NCBI GenBank assembly: GCA_049965795.1
Contig: JBMFVW010000041.1
Coordinates: forward strand, 1-6,767
Direction: 5' to 3'
DNA: 6,767 bases
DNA from: Acidulodesulfobacterium_A sp049965795
Lineage (GTDB): Bacteria; SZUA-79; Acidulodesulfobacterales; Acidulodesulfobacteraceae
Positions 6,229-6,767 of this stretch are shown here, piece after piece; the stretch's first letter is position 1, and each line of letters starts with the position of its first letter. The notes beneath the pieces are model-generated. The model was not told the origin of the DNA, searched no databases, and worked only from the letters and a program-made list of their open reading frames with translations. The position numbers were made by a program, and so were the translations under genes.

Positions 6229-6767
6229 ATGAAATTATATATCGACGGCAATTTAAACGATTCTATTCAAAAAGCCGGCAGTATGCACGACATTTTATTT
6301 GGCGGCAGCGTAAAAAGTTTTATACCCGAAGGCAAAGTAATAAAAAACATAGTTATAAACGGAACCCAATACGACGATTTAATGTTGAGCGCCGATAAAT
6401 CAAAAGCATTTAAGCTTGGCGATGCCGACGAGATAAAAATAACCACTATGGATCAGCTGGAACTTTTAAACGGTTCGTTAAACGCAGCCATGACATTTTT
6501 AAAAGAATTTAAAGCCGGAATAGTAAAAACCACAGATGAAATCAGATGGGGAAACAGTTTAGGAGGATTTAAAGATTTTTCCGCTTATTTAAGCGGTCTT
6601 ACTATGTTTGTCCAGATTATGGAAAAGATCTCACAGTTTTTAAAAATAGACTACAACAATCTTGTTTACGACGGCAAAAGCGTTCAGTCTTATTTTAACG
6701 ACCTCGAAAAAATTCTTTCTTCTATTCTTTCTACTCAGGTTGAACAGGATTACGTTCTTCTTGCCGA
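6229..6767 (+). CDS. Unrecognised protein of the flagellar/glycosylation operon, N-terminal 179 residues
   Basis: Open from ATG 6229 to the window edge without a stop, with a strong SD site, so it is a real gene truncated only by the window. I do not recognise the family. Residues 1-~75 look like a small beta-rich domain: KLYIDGN, then SFIPEGKVIKNIVINGTQYDDLM and DADEIKITTM, a pattern (short strands, an helix, a VI..I.I.G strand and a final strand) reminiscent of a beta-grasp fold, though this is only a visual impression. From ~76 on the sequence is helical and amphipathic (QLELLNGSLNAAMTFLKEFKAG, then AYLSGLTMFVQIMEKISQFLKI and SYFNDLEKILSSILSTQVEQDY), compatible with a helical bundle or chaperone-like domain. 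No signal peptide, membrane helix or cysteine. It lies 28 nt behind the GT9 gene and is probably cotranscribed. An accessory role in flagellar assembly or modification is possible but unproven. Confidence 0.8.
   Translation, partial: MKLYIDGNLNDSIQKAGSMHDILFGGSVKSFIPEGKVIKNIVINGTQYDDLMLSADKSKAFKLGDADEIKITTMDQLELLNGSLNAAMTFLKEFKAGIVKTTDEIRWGNSLGGFKDFSAYLSGLTMFVQIMEKISQFLKIDYNNLVYDGKSVQSYFNDLEKILSSILSTQVEQDYVLLA

Noticed and set aside
1..6767. tRNA, rRNA, CRISPR, insertion sequence or phage features
   Set aside because: No cloverleaf-like segment, spaced direct repeats, transposase motifs or terminal inverted repeats were seen; all stretches above 300 bases are coding or part of the N gap.

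Overview
The window is a stretch of a flagellar operon from an AT-rich flagellated bacterium, all on the + strand, probably from a draft or metagenome-derived scaffold because it contains a run of exactly 100 Ns. Standard code, heavy use of ATA (Ile) and AAA (Lys) and good Shine-Dalgarno sites before two genes are visible. The lineage cannot be fixed from this sequence. Low-GC groups with polar flagella and deltaproteobacteria-like or Deferribacter-like gene sets would be compatible, but that is only a guess.

Layout. (1) 1-738: the C-terminal 245 residues of the flagellar filament cap protein FliD. (2) 808-1097: the first ~97 residues of the flagellin export chaperone FliS, cut off by the scaffold gap at 1098-1197. 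(3) 1198-2694: a family 9 (heptosyltransferase-like) glycosyltransferase whose N-terminus lies in the gap. The open frame running from fliS through the Ns into this gene is an assembly artefact, not a fusion protein. (4) 2687-4489: a 600-residue protein with a Maf-like N-terminal region joined to a CgeB-like GT-B glycosyltransferase. (5) 4497-6200: a second, complete GT9 protein that is a diverged paralogue of the first. (6) 6229 to the window end: the first 179 residues of an unrecognised protein.

How they fit together. Gene spacing is tight (8-nt overlap, 7-nt gap, 28-nt gap), so genes 3-6 look like one transcriptional unit, probably continuing from fliD-fliS. Three glycosyltransferases directly behind the filament cap gene and the flagellin chaperone gene suggest a flagellin (or filament cap) glycosylation module: FliS presents or holds flagellin, the Maf/CgeB-like hybrid and the two GT9 enzymes add sugars, possibly heptose-like. 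This is an inference from domain content and context. The most interesting items are the hybrid architecture of gene 4, the paired GT9 enzymes with long, apparently related C-terminal extensions, and the unknown gene at the end. No RNA genes, mobile elements, CRISPR arrays or phage features were found.
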